The translations under genes were made by a program, and so were the position numbers. From an uncultured Prevotella sp. (lineage in GTDB: Bacteria; Bacteroidota; Bacteroidia; Bacteroidales; Bacteroidaceae), in contig CAMHTW010000001.1 of assembly GCA_946188165.1 (NCBI GenBank), positions 1 to 64,000 on the forward strand: DNA of 64,000 nt. The letters are read 5' to 3'. This document shows positions 26,509 through 34,809 of the stretch, one piece after another. A model generated the notes under the pieces. That model did no database searches, was not told the origin of the DNA, and saw only the letters and a program-made list of their open reading frames with translations. Position 1 is the stretch's first letter; every line of letters starts with the position of its first letter.

Positions 26509-27489
26509 ATGAAACAACTCTCATCCGACGAAATCCTGAAAAAGGTCAACGACTACCTCGCTGGTCTGCCTTACGACCGCAAGCCCGCATCGCTCTATGA
26601 ACCTGTCCAGTATGTACTTGCTATTGGTGGCAAGCGCATTCGTCCCGTGCTGGCCCTGTTAGGCTACAACCTGTGGCGTGAACAACCTGAAGACATACTG
26701 ATGCCTGCCATTGGTTTGGAAACCTATCATAACTACACGCTACTGCATGACGACCTCATGGACAATGCCGATGTGCGTCGTGGTCACGAAACCGTGCATC
26801 GCCGTTGGAATGCTAACAAGGCCATTCTCTCGGGTGACTCGATGCTTGTGTTGGCTTACCAGCGTGTGGCGCAGGTGCCTGCAGAGAAACTCCAGCAGGT
26901 GCTCGACCTCTTTACCGTCACAGCACTTGAAATTGGTGAGGGACAGGAGTACGACATGTCGTTCGAGACACGCAACGACGTGACTGAGGACGAATATATC
27001 GAGATGATACGCCTTAAAACCTCCGTACTACTGGCATGTGCACTAAAGATGGGTGCCATTCTGGCCGATGCTCCACAAGACGATGTGGAACGTCTTTATC
27101 GTCTGGGTGAACAGATCGGTTTGGCTTTCCAGTTGCAGGATGACCTGTTGGACGTCTATGGTGACCCCAAGGTGTTTGGCAAGGCTGTTGGCGGCGACAT
27201 TACCAGCAACAAGAAGACCTATATGCTCATTAACGCCTTCAACCGTGCTAATACGAAACAGCGTGCCGAATTGTCGCGTTGGATTAATGCCAAGACATTT
27301 AATCGTGAGGTGAAGGTAGCCGAGGTAACACGCCTCTACGACGAGATAGGCATCCGTCAGCTTTGCGAGGATAAAATCAACTATTACTTTGATTTGGCTC
27401 GCAAGACGCTTAGCGAAGTTAGTGTGCCCGCTGAAAAAAAGCAGGCCCTCAGTGCTTATATGGACGAACTCCTGCATCGCAACAAGTAA
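26509..27489 (+). CDS. Polyprenyl (isoprenyl) diphosphate synthase
   Basis: 326 residues. Condenses IPP with allylic diphosphates, and probably makes a geranylgeranyl/farnesyl-type chain. The first Asp-rich motif DDLMD (LLHDDLMDNADVRRG) and second motif DDLLD (QLQDDLLDVYGDP) bind magnesium and diphosphate; GGKRIRP is the IPP-binding Lys/Arg region. The two bulky residues before the first DDxxD (Tyr, Thr in NYTLLHDD) would limit chain length, but the exact product cannot be read from the sequence. Probably co-transcribed with tonB and tatD. Confidence 0.93.
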   Translation: MKQLSSDEILKKVNDYLAGLPYDRKPASLYEPVQYVLAIGGKRIRPVLALLGYNLWREQPEDILMPAIGLETYHNYTLLHDDLMDNADVRRGHETVHRRWNANKAILSGDSMLVLAYQRVAQVPAEKLQQVLDLFTVTALEIGEGQEYDMSFETRNDVTEDEYIEMIRLKTSVLLACALKMGAILADAPQDDVERLYRLGEQIGLAFQLQDDLLDVYGDPKVFGKAVGGDITSNKKTYMLINAFNRANTKQRAELSRWINAKTFNREVKVAEVTRLYDEIGIRQLCEDKINYYFDLARKTLSEVSVPAEKKQALSAYMDELLHRNK

Positions 27490-27496
27490 TCATAAA

Positions 27497-27531
27497 AGTT
27501 CAATGTCTAACGTTCAACGTTCAACGTTCAT
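27497..27531. repeat. AACGTTC tandem repeat at the tatD start
   Basis: AAGTTCA then three perfect 7-bp AACGTTC units. The tatD start codon (27503) lies inside it, and residues 2-9 (SNVQRSTF) are encoded by it. Confidence 0.8.
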
Positions 27532-28312
27532 CGATACTCATTGTCATTTGGACGGTGAAGAGTTTGCTGAGGATCGTGATGCCGTCGTGCAGCGAGCCCG
27601 TGAGGCAGGCTGTAGAGCAATCTTTCTGCCTGCCATCGATGTCAAGTCGTGCCACACCGTTCTTGACGTCTGTATGCAATATCCCGACTATTGCTATCCC
27701 ATGCTGGGTCTGCACCCCGAGGAAGTCCGTGCTGACTGGCGCGACCAGCTTGCAGTTATCAAGACATTACTCCCCCGGCTTTTGGAGGGGGGGAGGGGAG
27801 GCTGTATCGGCGAAGTCGGTCTTGACTACTATTGGAGCCGTGAATTTGAAAAGGAACAATTAGAGGCTTTTGAGGAACAGGTGCGTTGGGCTGTCGAGTT
27901 ACAATTGCCCCTGATGATTCATTGTCGGAAGGCACAAAACGAGATGGTAGCTATTATCAAGAAATATGCGAAAGACTTGGTTGGTGGCGTGTTCCATTGT
28001 TTTACTGGTAACGAACAGGAGGCCCGCCAACTCCTGGAGTTCCCTCAGTTTGTGCTGGGCATTGGTGGCGTGCTGACGTTTAAGAAGTCACATCTGCCTG
28101 AAACCCTTGCTGCCGTCGTTCCGTTAAACCGCATTGTCCTTGAGACTGATGCCCCCTATATGGCACCCGTTCCCATGCGAGGCCAGCGCAACGAGTCGGC
28201 CTTCATCCGCCATGTCATCACCCGTCTGGCCGAGGCTTACGGTGTCAGCGAGGAGGAAATATGCCGTCAAACGAACGAAAATGTTCAAAAAGTTTTTGGA
28301 ATTCAGATTTAA
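27503..28312 (+). CDS. TatD-family metal-dependent hydrolase
   Basis: 269 residues from ATG 27503. TatD-family TIM-barrel deoxyribonuclease/hydrolase, probably nucleic-acid or D-Tyr-tRNA linked quality control. Metal ligands are visible in FIDTHCHLD, GEVGLDYYW, MIHCRKA, FHCFTG and LETDAPYMAP. Two repeat-derived segments occur: the first eight residues come from the AACGTTC repeat, and residues about 90-101 (LLPRLLEGGRGG) from a GC-rich repeat. Both keep the frame. The 3' end carries the -33 element of the tRNA-Ser promoter. Confidence 0.93.
   Translation: MSNVQRSTFIDTHCHLDGEEFAEDRDAVVQRAREAGCRAIFLPAIDVKSCHTVLDVCMQYPDYCYPMLGLHPEEVRADWRDQLAVIKTLLPRLLEGGRGGCIGEVGLDYYWSREFEKEQLEAFEEQVRWAVELQLPLMIHCRKAQNEMVAIIKKYAKDLVGGVFHCFTGNEQEARQLLEFPQFVLGIGGVLTFKKSHLPETLAAVVPLNRIVLETDAPYMAPVPMRGQRNESAFIRHVITRLAEAYGVSEEEICRQTNENVQKVFGIQI
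27770..27803. repeat. GC-rich repeat insertion within tatD
   Basis: CTCCCCCGGCTTTTGG followed by runs of G (AGGGGGGGAGGGGAGGCT). CTCCCCC can pair with GGGGGAG. It resembles dispersed intergenic G-run/C-run repeats of Bacteroidetes, and here it is read in frame just before the conserved GEVGLDYY. Confidence 0.7.
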
Positions 28313-28324
28313 TTATTACCTTTG
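28295..28324 (+). promoter_or_regulatory. Promoter of tRNA-Ser(GGA)
   Basis: TTTG 28295-28298, 18-bp spacer, TACCTTTG 28317-28324. It overlaps the end of tatD, and the tRNA starts 16 bp downstream. Confidence 0.7.
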
Positions 28325-28340
28325 CAGTCGCAAATCGCAT

Positions 28341-28428
28341 GGAGAGGTGCTCGAGTGGTTGAAGAGGCACGCCTGGAAAGCGTGTAACCGGCAAAACCGG
28401 TTCGCAGGTTCGAATCCTGTTCTCTCCG
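28341..28428 (+). tRNA. tRNA-Ser (anticodon GGA)
   Basis: 88 nt. Acceptor stem GGAGAGG with TCTCTCC, anticodon stem CACGC/GCGTG with loop CTGGAAA (anticodon GGA at 28375-28377), a long variable arm (ACCGGCAAAACCGGT) as expected for serine, and T arm GCAGG-TTCGAAT-CCTGT. CCA is not encoded; the discriminator base is G. Confidence 0.97.
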
Positions 28429-28453
28429 CGAAGCAATAAAAATAGGTTCAAAG

Positions 28454-28480
28454 CTTCGAGGTAAAACTCGAAGTTTTTTT
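28454..28480 (+). terminator. Terminator of tRNA-Ser
   Basis: Perfect stem CTTCGAG (28454-28460) / CTCGAAG (28467-28473) with a 6-base loop and seven T. Confidence 0.9.
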
Positions 28481-28484
28481 ATGA

Positions 28485-28667
28485 CCTGTTCTCTCTGCAG
28501 TTTTTCAGCCAATGGCAGTTCCATGTATACCCTTACACTATAACGGCTTCTATTACTTCTTGTCTGAGAATGAGACTATCATGGCTGTCATTGCTTTAGG
28601 CTATCGAGCCGAAGAGCCTAACCGTCCTGAGAGAAAGAATCTTGATGAAATGGTGAAATTCTTCTAA
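28485..28667 (+). pseudogene. C-terminal remnant of a nitroreductase-like gene
   Basis: This frame is open without a start codon matching the family and ends in TAA 28665-28667. The last residues (SENETIMAVIALGYRAEEP, then RPERKNLDEMVKFF) resemble the end of nitroreductase-family flavoproteins, where a hydrophobic strand with LGYPAE precedes a basic, Pro-rich tail and EIV.F. Only about 60 residues remain, beginning right after the tRNA terminator, so the 5' part was lost, perhaps by recombination at the tRNA gene. Residual homology is inferred from pattern only. Confidence 0.5.
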
Positions 28668-28671
28668 CGAG

Positions 28672-28722
28672 CCGTAATCTTCGAGGGTCGAGAATTATGG
28701 ATTCGAGAGCTCGAAGTTACGG
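28672..28722. repeat. Imperfect intergenic hairpin repeating the tRNA terminator arms
   Basis: CCGTAATCTTCGAG (28672-28685) pairs with CTCGAAGTTACGG (28710-28722) apart from one bulged T. The arm core CTTCGAG/CTCGAAG is identical to the terminator at 28454-28473. GAAT/ATTC pairs inside extend the structure. Confidence 0.7.
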
Positions 28723-28764
28723 TTCGATGGATTTGAGCGATTTTGTGCTGAAAATCGGTTCAAA

Positions 28765-29406
28765 TCAAAAAGAGACGTTATAGCTGACGACGAGGTCGTA
28801 GTCAAACTTGCCCTCAGTCATCTGACCAATGTTGGACGTTACTGAGGCGTTGCCGTAGTCGAGGCTAAGAATGTGGAAGACTTCGCCGCCAACCTTAACT
28901 TGGTCGCTGGTAACATTCTCGTTCTCATACTTGAACTTAGTCTGCCATCCTGCCTCAATCTTTGAAGCAATGAGGTGGATGTCGGCTTCCATGTCAGAAA
29001 TACGGCTTGCTGGCAAATCTTGAGGAGAATCAAAAATGATGCGCTCCAACCTGCGGGCATCGTTATTGAATCCCAGCTGGACTTTGCCTAATGCCTTGGT
29101 GCCGAGCGTCTTGCTGACAATTTTGCCGTCAATCTCGTACCACTCTTCCGAGCCCTTCAGCGTACCAAAAGCACCAGTCTTGCTGACTTCTTCGATGGTC
29201 ATGCCAAACTTGACATCGCCCCAGACATTGAACGCAAGGGAGTCGGCTTTATTGAATGCAGCCTCTTCGGCAGCCTTGGCAGCTGCGATGCTGTCACGGT
29301 AGGCTTGGTCGTCTGTACCACTATTGGCCTGCTTCTTGTTACCACAACCTGTTGCCGTCAGCAGCAACCCGATGAACACTAACGATAAATAAATGCTTTT
29401 TTTCAT
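28765..29406 (-). CDS. Lipoprotein of unknown function
   Basis: 213 residues from ATG 29406 (the longer frame reads through the promoter). Lipobox LLTATGC, then an Ala/Lys/Glu-rich helical linker. From about residue 62, VWGDVKFGMTIEEVSKT resembles the GMs..eV start of BamE-like or short envelope domains, followed by beta-rich sequence with GKVQLGFNNDARRLERIIFDS. No family is recognised with confidence. It stands alone between the tRNA region and yicC, in the opposite direction to both. Confidence 0.75.
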   Translation of the reverse strand: MKKSIYLSLVFIGLLLTATGCGNKKQANSGTDDQAYRDSIAAAKAAEEAAFNKADSLAFNVWGDVKFGMTIEEVSKTGAFGTLKGSEEWYEIDGKIVSKTLGTKALGKVQLGFNNDARRLERIIFDSPQDLPASRISDMEADIHLIASKIEAGWQTKFKYENENVTSDQVKVGGEVFHILSLDYGNASVTSNIGQMTEGKFDYDLVVSYNVSF

Positions 29407-29436
29407 AATGATTAATAGTTTAATAGAATGACGGTG

Positions 29437-29444
29437 CAAAGATA
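29437..29444 (-). promoter_or_regulatory. Promoter -7 box of the lipoprotein at 28765-29406
   Basis: TATCTTTG on the minus strand, 30 nt before the ATG; the -33 element is not clear. Confidence 0.55.
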
Positions 29445-29499
29445 CAGAAAAATCATGAATCATTTATCATTAAATCGTATAATTTCGGATGTCGGTATC

Positions 29500-29540
29500 A
29501 ATTTTTTTACTTTTCACTCTTCACTTTTCACTTTATTTCG
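29500..29540. repeat. CTTTTCAC/CTCTTCAC repeat upstream of yicC
   Basis: TTTTTTACTTTTCACTC followed by further TTCAC units at 7-8 base spacing, directly abutting the TACCTTTG box. Confidence 0.75.
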
Positions 29541-29548
29541 TACCTTTG
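29541..29548 (+). promoter_or_regulatory. Promoter -7 box of yicC-gmk-nadD
   Basis: TACCTTTG; the -33 region is the pyrimidine repeat. The leader is about 30 nt. Confidence 0.65.
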
Positions 29549-29581
29549 CACAAATTATTATAAAATAAGGTATAGCAGATT

Positions 29582-30454
29582 ATGATACAATCAATGACGG
29601 GCTACGGCAAGACTGTTGTGGCCTACAAAGGAAAAAAAATCAATGTTGAAATCAAGTCGCTGAACTCGAAGCAGCTTGACCTAACCACACGTATTGCACC
29701 GCTTTATCGTGAGAAGGAGATGGAAATACGTCAGCTGATAGCCGAACAGTTACAACGTGGTAAAGTGGAGTTTGCCCTTTGGATTGAGAAGGATGCCGCT
29801 GCGGAGGCAGCACCTGTGAATACAGCGCTGATGCAGAATTACCTGTCGCAGTTGCAGGCTTTTGCTGACGAACATCAGATGCAGAATACCGACTGGATGC
29901 AGATACTGGTGCGTATGCCCGATGTGCTGACGAAGACGGAGGTGGAGGTGCTGGACGACGACGAATGGCAGGCTGCCCGTCAGGGTGTCTGCGAGGCCGT
30001 GAAGGCCTTGGTGGAATTCCGTACACAGGAGGGTGCTGCACTGGAGAAGAAGTTTGCCGAGAAGATAGACAATATCGAGCAGCTTCTAGCAAGTATCGAA
30101 CCATACGAGAAGTCGCGTGTGGAGAAAATCCGCAGTCGTATTGTGGAAGGCCTGAAGCAGATTCCAGGTGCCGAGTACGACAAGAACCGTTTGGAGCAGG
30201 AGCTTATCTATTATATTGAGAAACTGGACATTAGCGAGGAAAAGCAGCGCCTGGCCAACCACTTGAAATACTTCCGCGAGACGATGGCCGACGCTGCCGG
30301 ACAGGGTAAGAAACTGGGCTTTATTGCTCAGGAGATGGGTCGCGAAATCAACACCACAGGCTCGAAGTCGAACCAGGCTGAGATGCAGAACATCGTGGTG
30401 AAGATGAAGGATGAGTTGGAGCAAATCAAGGAACAAGTTTTGAACGCACTTTGA
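29582..30454 (+). CDS. YicC-family endoribonuclease
   Basis: 290 residues. The family contains a stress-linked endoribonuclease; E. coli YicC is reported to act on a small RNA. Start MIQSMTGYGKTVV and middle IEIKSLNSKQLDL are typical. The C-terminal DUF1732 part is EMGREINTTGSKSN, then ...VVKMKDELEQIKEQVLN. It forms a tight operon with gmk: the gmk ATG overlaps its TGA by one base. The yicC-gmk pairing is widespread in bacteria. Confidence 0.95.
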   Translation: MIQSMTGYGKTVVAYKGKKINVEIKSLNSKQLDLTTRIAPLYREKEMEIRQLIAEQLQRGKVEFALWIEKDAAAEAAPVNTALMQNYLSQLQAFADEHQMQNTDWMQILVRMPDVLTKTEVEVLDDDEWQAARQGVCEAVKALVEFRTQEGAALEKKFAEKIDNIEQLLASIEPYEKSRVEKIRSRIVEGLKQIPGAEYDKNRLEQELIYYIEKLDISEEKQRLANHLKYFRETMADAAGQGKKLGFIAQEMGREINTTGSKSNQAEMQNIVVKMKDELEQIKEQVLNAL

Positions 30455-31023
30455 TGAAAGGTAAAATGTTAATAGTCAGTGCTCCCAGCGGTAGCGGAAA
30501 GTCAACTATCGTGCAGTGGCTGATGCAGGAGCACCCAGAGTTGAAGCTTTATTTTTCTATCAGCTGTACCAGTCGTGCACCACGTGGTACAGAGCAGAAC
30601 GGGGTGGAGTACTTCTTTCTGACACCAGAGGAGTTCAAGGCCAAGATTCAAAATAATGAGTTCCTGGAATATGAAGAAGTGTATGAGAATCGCTTCTATG
30701 GTACACTGAAGCAGCAGGTAGAAAATCAGCGTGAGGCTGGCCAGAACGTGGTGTTTGACGTGGACGTGAAAGGAGGCGTTAACATCAAGAAGTATTATGG
30801 CGACGAAGCCTTGAGCCTGTTTATCCAGCCCCCCTCAGTCGACGAATTGCGCCGCCGCTTAGTGGGACGTGCCACGGATACCCCTGAGGCCATCGAACAA
30901 CGTCTGGCTAAAGCGGAGTACGAGATGACGTTTGCCCCACAGTTCGACCATGTCATTGTGAACGACGACTTGGAAACTGCCAAACAAGAGACATTACGCA
31001 TCGTAAAAGATTTCCTTGGATGA
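30454..31023 (+). CDS. gmk: Guanylate kinase
   Basis: Converts GMP to GDP with ATP. 189 residues from ATG 30454 (an in-frame TTG precedes it). P-loop SAPSGSGKST, GMP-binding SCTSRAPRGTEQNGVEYFF, the adenylate-kinase-like DVDVKGGVNIKK segment and lid arginines (RRLVGRATDTPE) are all present. Its start overlaps the yicC stop by 1 bp and its stop overlaps nadD by 4 bp (ATGA), so the three are translationally coupled. Confidence 0.98.
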   Translation: MKGKMLIVSAPSGSGKSTIVQWLMQEHPELKLYFSISCTSRAPRGTEQNGVEYFFLTPEEFKAKIQNNEFLEYEEVYENRFYGTLKQQVENQREAGQNVVFDVDVKGGVNIKKYYGDEALSLFIQPPSVDELRRRLVGRATDTPEAIEQRLAKAEYEMTFAPQFDHVIVNDDLETAKQETLRIVKDFLG

Positions 31024-31562
31024 AAAGGGTAGCCATCTTTGGAGGTTCATTTAATCCTATACACACAGGGCACATTGCGCTGGCACAAGCCGTGCAGAAG
31101 CAATGCCGTCTGGACGAGGTGTGGCTGATGGTGTCGCCCCAGAATCCCTTAAAGCGTAACGACGCTGACCTGTTGGATGATAGTCTTCGTTTTGAAATGG
31201 CACAAAAGGCACTGGAGGGTGTCGAAGGCGTGAAAGCCTGCGACTACGAGTTTCATTTGCCCAAGCCCAGCTACACCTGGAATACGCTGCAACATCTGAC
31301 GAAGGACTATCCCGACTATACCTTTACGTTGCTGATAGGTGGTGACAATTGGGCGCATTTTCAGCGTTGGCGCCATTGGAAGGACATCCTGTGGCATCAT
31401 GACGTCATCGTCTATCCGCGCGACGAGTATCAGGGAACCATCAGCGTGCCGTTGCTCAACGTGTCGAGTACGGAAATACGCAAACGGGTGAGGGCAGGGC
31501 AGAGCATCAGCGGTCTGGTGCCGGCATGCATTGTCAGCGACGTAGAAAACTACTATAAATGA
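31020..31562 (+). CDS. nadD: Nicotinate-nucleotide adenylyltransferase
   Basis: Makes nicotinate adenine dinucleotide from NaMN and ATP in NAD synthesis. 180 residues. GGSFNPIHTGHIALA contains the catalytic GxFxPxHxGH motif; SPQNPLK, GGDNWAHFQRW and the C-terminal SSTEIRKRVRAGQSI (nucleotide-binding S-s-T.iR) are typical. It overlaps gmk upstream and the glycosyltransferase downstream, each by 4 bp. Confidence 0.97.
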   Translation: MKRVAIFGGSFNPIHTGHIALAQAVQKQCRLDEVWLMVSPQNPLKRNDADLLDDSLRFEMAQKALEGVEGVKACDYEFHLPKPSYTWNTLQHLTKDYPDYTFTLLIGGDNWAHFQRWRHWKDILWHHDVIVYPRDEYQGTISVPLLNVSSTEIRKRVRAGQSISGLVPACIVSDVENYYK

Positions 31563-32377
31563 CGCAAACACGGATGAGAAAGTATTCGATTATTGTCGTG
31601 ACGTATAATAATGCCAACGGTCTTCAGCGGACGCTGCAGAGCATACGGCATCAGTGTTACGCACAGCGGGAGGTGATAGTGATTGACGGTGGCAGCAAGG
31701 ACGAGTCGCTCAAGATTATTGCTGAGAATCAGGACATCATCACCACGTCTGTGTCCGAGAAGGACAATGGCATCTATAATGCCATGAACAAAGGCATCCG
31801 CTTGGTGACGGGCGACTACGTGGTGTTTATGAATGCCGGCGACGCGTTTGCCGACGAGAACACGCTCGCGCTGGTCAGCCAATACGACGGCGACATCATG
31901 CTTGGAGAAGACATCTATGGCGGCGTGCGCAGACGGCTGAAGGAGACGATGACACTCTACGACCTGCTGTCGAACGGCCTGTACCATCAGGCTGTCTACT
32001 ATCGTCAGGAGGTGTTGCGGAAGTATGGCTTCGACGAATCGTACAAACTCATAGCCGACCTGAAATCGGTGGTGGAACCCTTGGTAAAGGACCGCATAGC
32101 CCTTACTTGCATCAACCAGCCACTGGCTGTTTGCGAAAGTGGAGGTGTCAGCAAACAGCGTTGGAGAGATACGTTGACTGAGAATCGCCGGATGATAGAT
32201 GAGTTGGTGGACCCTTTCTATAAAGACGATTATCTGAGGTTTTCGCGTGTTAACAACAGCATGTTGCAAGATTTTGCGGTGTTGTCACATTTCCGAAGCA
32301 TTTTCCCGCTCATCAAGGGGCTTTCAAGGATAATGTCGTTCCTGAACAGTAAGTTTAAGCATATACCTATCGAGTAG
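31559..32377 (+). CDS. Family 2 glycosyltransferase (WcaE-like)
   Basis: 272 residues. GT-A fold start YSIIVVTYNNANGLQRTLQSI, IDGGSKDES, DNGIYNAMNKGIRLVTGDYVVFMNAGD. The latter matches the WcaE-like group, which has N-x-GD where others have DDD. It adds a sugar from a nucleotide sugar to a surface polysaccharide or lipid-linked glycan. No signal or membrane segment. ATG overlaps the nadD TGA by 4 bp, so the glycan gene is tied to a housekeeping operon. Confidence 0.9.
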   Translation: MTQTRMRKYSIIVVTYNNANGLQRTLQSIRHQCYAQREVIVIDGGSKDESLKIIAENQDIITTSVSEKDNGIYNAMNKGIRLVTGDYVVFMNAGDAFADENTLALVSQYDGDIMLGEDIYGGVRRRLKETMTLYDLLSNGLYHQAVYYRQEVLRKYGFDESYKLIADLKSVVEPLVKDRIALTCINQPLAVCESGGVSKQRWRDTLTENRRMIDELVDPFYKDDYLRFSRVNNSMLQDFAVLSHFRSIFPLIKGLSRIMSFLNSKFKHIPIE

Positions 32378-32380
32378 AAG

Positions 32381-33337
32381 ATGAAGGTTTCGATATTGGT
32401 ACCAGTATATGGTGTTGAAAAATATGTCGGACAGTGTTCGCAAACACTCTTCGCACAGACGTATGATGACATAGAATATGTGTTTGTCGACGATTGTACA
32501 CCCGACAACAGCATGGCCGTTATTCAGCAGGTTCTTGCGGAATACCCCCATCGTGAACATCAGGTCCGTATGGTGCGTCATGACCATAATCGCGGATTGG
32601 GTGCAGCACGAAAGACGGCCTTGGAGACTGCAACGGGAGACTTTGTGCTGAATGTAGACAGTGATGACTATCTGGCATTGGATGCTGTCGAGAAGCTGGT
32701 GGCCTGTCAGCAGCAAACAGGTGCTGATATCGTTTCAGGCAACTATAGCTCGCATTTTGAAGACGGTACCATCGTGTTGCGTCCTGAACCACATTTGGAC
32801 AGGAATACCGCTCTGAAACTGATGCTGATACAACATACGCTGCTTCCGCATATCTGGGCTCGCCTGATTCGGAAAACGGTGTATACAGAGCATGGCATTG
32901 AGTCGGTAGAAGGCATCAACATGGCAGAAGACATGGCACTGACACCACGTCTCATTCATGCAGCGAACGAGATGGCATATATAGATGATTCTGTCTATTA
33001 CTATAGAGACGACTCTTCTGCTAGCACCTTTGCCAACCATTTATCCACAAAACATGTGTTGTCGTATGTCAAAGCCAACGAAATGCTTTGGCAGTACTTT
33101 TCTATGAATGACAAAAAACGGGATTTTCTGTTTGCGCTTGAGATAGGTATGCTCAATGTCTACTATCAGGCTTTGGCCGTGGGCATTGATAAACAGCAGA
33201 TAGCGGACAATCTGTCTTATAAACCACAAACACGGTTGTTCAGATGCCTGCAAGGACTCGTGGCTCATCGGCAGACGCTTCCCTTGCTAAGATTTGTCTA
33301 TCTGACAGTGAAATGGTGTTATAAGAAAATCGTTTAG
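32381..33337 (+). CDS. Family 2 glycosyltransferase
   Basis: 318 residues. VSILVPVYGVEKYVGQC, EYVFVDDCTPDNS, NRGLGAARKTALETATGDFVLNVDSDDYL gives the usual nucleotide-binding DD and metal-binding DSDD. The acceptor side (PHIWARLIRKTVYTE, EDMALTPRLIH) is like EpsJ/capsule transferases. It starts 3 bp after the previous gene. The stop (33335-33337) overlaps the flippase stop on the other strand by 4 bp. Confidence 0.92.
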   Translation: MKVSILVPVYGVEKYVGQCSQTLFAQTYDDIEYVFVDDCTPDNSMAVIQQVLAEYPHREHQVRMVRHDHNRGLGAARKTALETATGDFVLNVDSDDYLALDAVEKLVACQQQTGADIVSGNYSSHFEDGTIVLRPEPHLDRNTALKLMLIQHTLLPHIWARLIRKTVYTEHGIESVEGINMAEDMALTPRLIHAANEMAYIDDSVYYYRDDSSASTFANHLSTKHVLSYVKANEMLWQYFSMNDKKRDFLFALEIGMLNVYYQALAVGIDKQQIADNLSYKPQTRLFRCLQGLVAHRQTLPLLRFVYLTVKWCYKKIV

Positions 33338-34767
33338 TGTTTTTTTCGGATAAATTGCAGGCACTCTTTCAAGATGGTCACGTTGAGCAGTCGCATGACA
33401 ATAAAATAGAGTAGGGCGGCTGTGATGACACGTGCCAGTAGCAAAAACCAAAGTATGTCGATGGACAGCGTTATATAGTGGGTAGCCAGCATCACAAGGG
33501 CAGCAATCAGTGCAAACGGAACAGTATCTTTCAGAACATCGAACAGAGCCAGCGAGTGTATGCGTTGAAGGGCAAGATGCCAGCAGACAATGTACAGCAC
33601 GTTTAATGCGGAAAAAGCTGCTACCATCGTGGTGATGCCTTGTGACGACAGGCTCAGCGTGATGCCTATCTGGAGAAAAATCTGAAGGGCTACCATTCGC
33701 AGGTAGATATCAGAGCGTCCACGACTGATGATGAAATTCTGGTACAGTCCTTGCAGTGGAAGACAGGCTCCGCCAACACACAGAATCTGAAGTAGGGGTA
33801 CACAACGCTCCCACGTTGGACCTACAGTCAGAAGGATGAATTCGTGGGCTGTCAGTGCCAATCCAAACATCAGCGGGAAGGACAGCAGGGACGTGAAACG
33901 CAGCATTTTGCGGAAGATACGCTCTTGACGCTCCTCTTCACTGTTGACGTTCGATAAGACGGGTTGTGCCACCTGTGCCATCGTATTGGTAATCAGCGAA
34001 CTACCCATCGTGTTCCATTTGTTTGCCTGGTTGAAGAGTCCTACGGTTGAGATGGGCAACAGCTTACCAAAGATAAATGTCAGCACATTCTGGCTAATGA
34101 CGGTCAGCATATTCGTCGCTAACATCTTCGATGAGAAGCTGAACATTCTGCGAATAGGACTGAAATCTACGGGCAGGGTGGGTATCCAGCGTGTAAAATA
34201 GTATTTGAAGATGTTGGCCACACTGATGTATATGACCTGTTGCCAAGCCAGGCTCCAGTAGCCGTAGCCGTTCCATGCCAGCCATACACCGCAACTGCCA
34301 GAAGTGAGCAGAGCTGCAATGCTGGCAATGGTTTGCTCGCGATTGCGCAGTTCAATCCACAGTTTGGCATTGGGAACGATGCCGATAGCCGAAATGGGGA
34401 TAGCGAGGAAGGCCAGTCGTGACACATCAGTCAGTGCGGGTTGGTCGAAAAACCATGCTATCAGCGGTGCACAAAGAAAGAGTAAAATATACAGGGAGAA
34501 CCCGGCAATGATGTTGAACCATGCCACAGCGTTGTAGTCGCGCTGAGTGGGGGGCTTTAGGTTGGCCAGTGCCTGCGAAAAACCGGCGGCTTGGATGCAG
34601 CCTGCCAGCAGCGTGAAGATGGTAATCAGTGCCAGAATACCATAGTCTTCCGTAGAAAGCAGACGCCCTAAGAATATGCCAAAGACAAGATTCAATACCT
34701 GAGTAGCCCCATTGTTGATAGCTCCCCAGGCAATACCTTTTGCTGTCTTTTCCTTCAGATTATCCAT
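33334..34767 (-). CDS. Lipopolysaccharide/O-unit flippase (Wzx/MOP superfamily)
   Basis: 477 residues from ATG 34767; the frame continues upstream but only through the divergent acyltransferase gene. About 12-14 transmembrane helices. Start KGIAWGAINNGATQVLNLVFGIFLGRLLSTEDYGILAL is typical of polysaccharide-biosynthesis flippases of the MOP/WzxC type. It would move lipid-linked repeat units across the inner membrane. No Wzy polymerase or initiating transferase was recognised near by, so the locus is incomplete or distributed. Confidence 0.92.
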   Translation of the reverse strand: MDNLKEKTAKGIAWGAINNGATQVLNLVFGIFLGRLLSTEDYGILALITIFTLLAGCIQAAGFSQALANLKPPTQRDYNAVAWFNIIAGFSLYILLFLCAPLIAWFFDQPALTDVSRLAFLAIPISAIGIVPNAKLWIELRNREQTIASIAALLTSGSCGVWLAWNGYGYWSLAWQQVIYISVANIFKYYFTRWIPTLPVDFSPIRRMFSFSSKMLATNMLTVISQNVLTFIFGKLLPISTVGLFNQANKWNTMGSSLITNTMAQVAQPVLSNVNSEEERQERIFRKMLRFTSLLSFPLMFGLALTAHEFILLTVGPTWERCVPLLQILCVGGACLPLQGLYQNFIISRGRSDIYLRMVALQIFLQIGITLSLSSQGITTMVAAFSALNVLYIVCWHLALQRIHSLALFDVLKDTVPFALIAALVMLATHYITLSIDILWFLLLARVITAALLYFIVMRLLNVTILKECLQFIRKKH

Positions 34768-34777
34768 AATAATGCTG

Positions 34778-34809
34778 CAAAAGTAAACAAATAATTTTGA
34801 AGTTCCAAA
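34778..34809 (-). promoter_or_regulatory. Promoter of the flippase gene
   Basis: Minus strand: TTTG (34809-34806), 20-bp spacer, TACTTTTG (34785-34778). Shares bases with the divergent acyltransferase promoter. Confidence 0.7.

Noticed and set aside
27767..27805. A frameshift in tatD at the G run
   Set aside because: The frame continues into the conserved GEVGLDYYW motif without change, so the gene is intact as given.
31553..32269. A 238-residue minus-strand frame opposite the first glycosyltransferase
   Set aside because: The plus strand encodes a clear GT2 enzyme in this place, and the antisense product has no family features.
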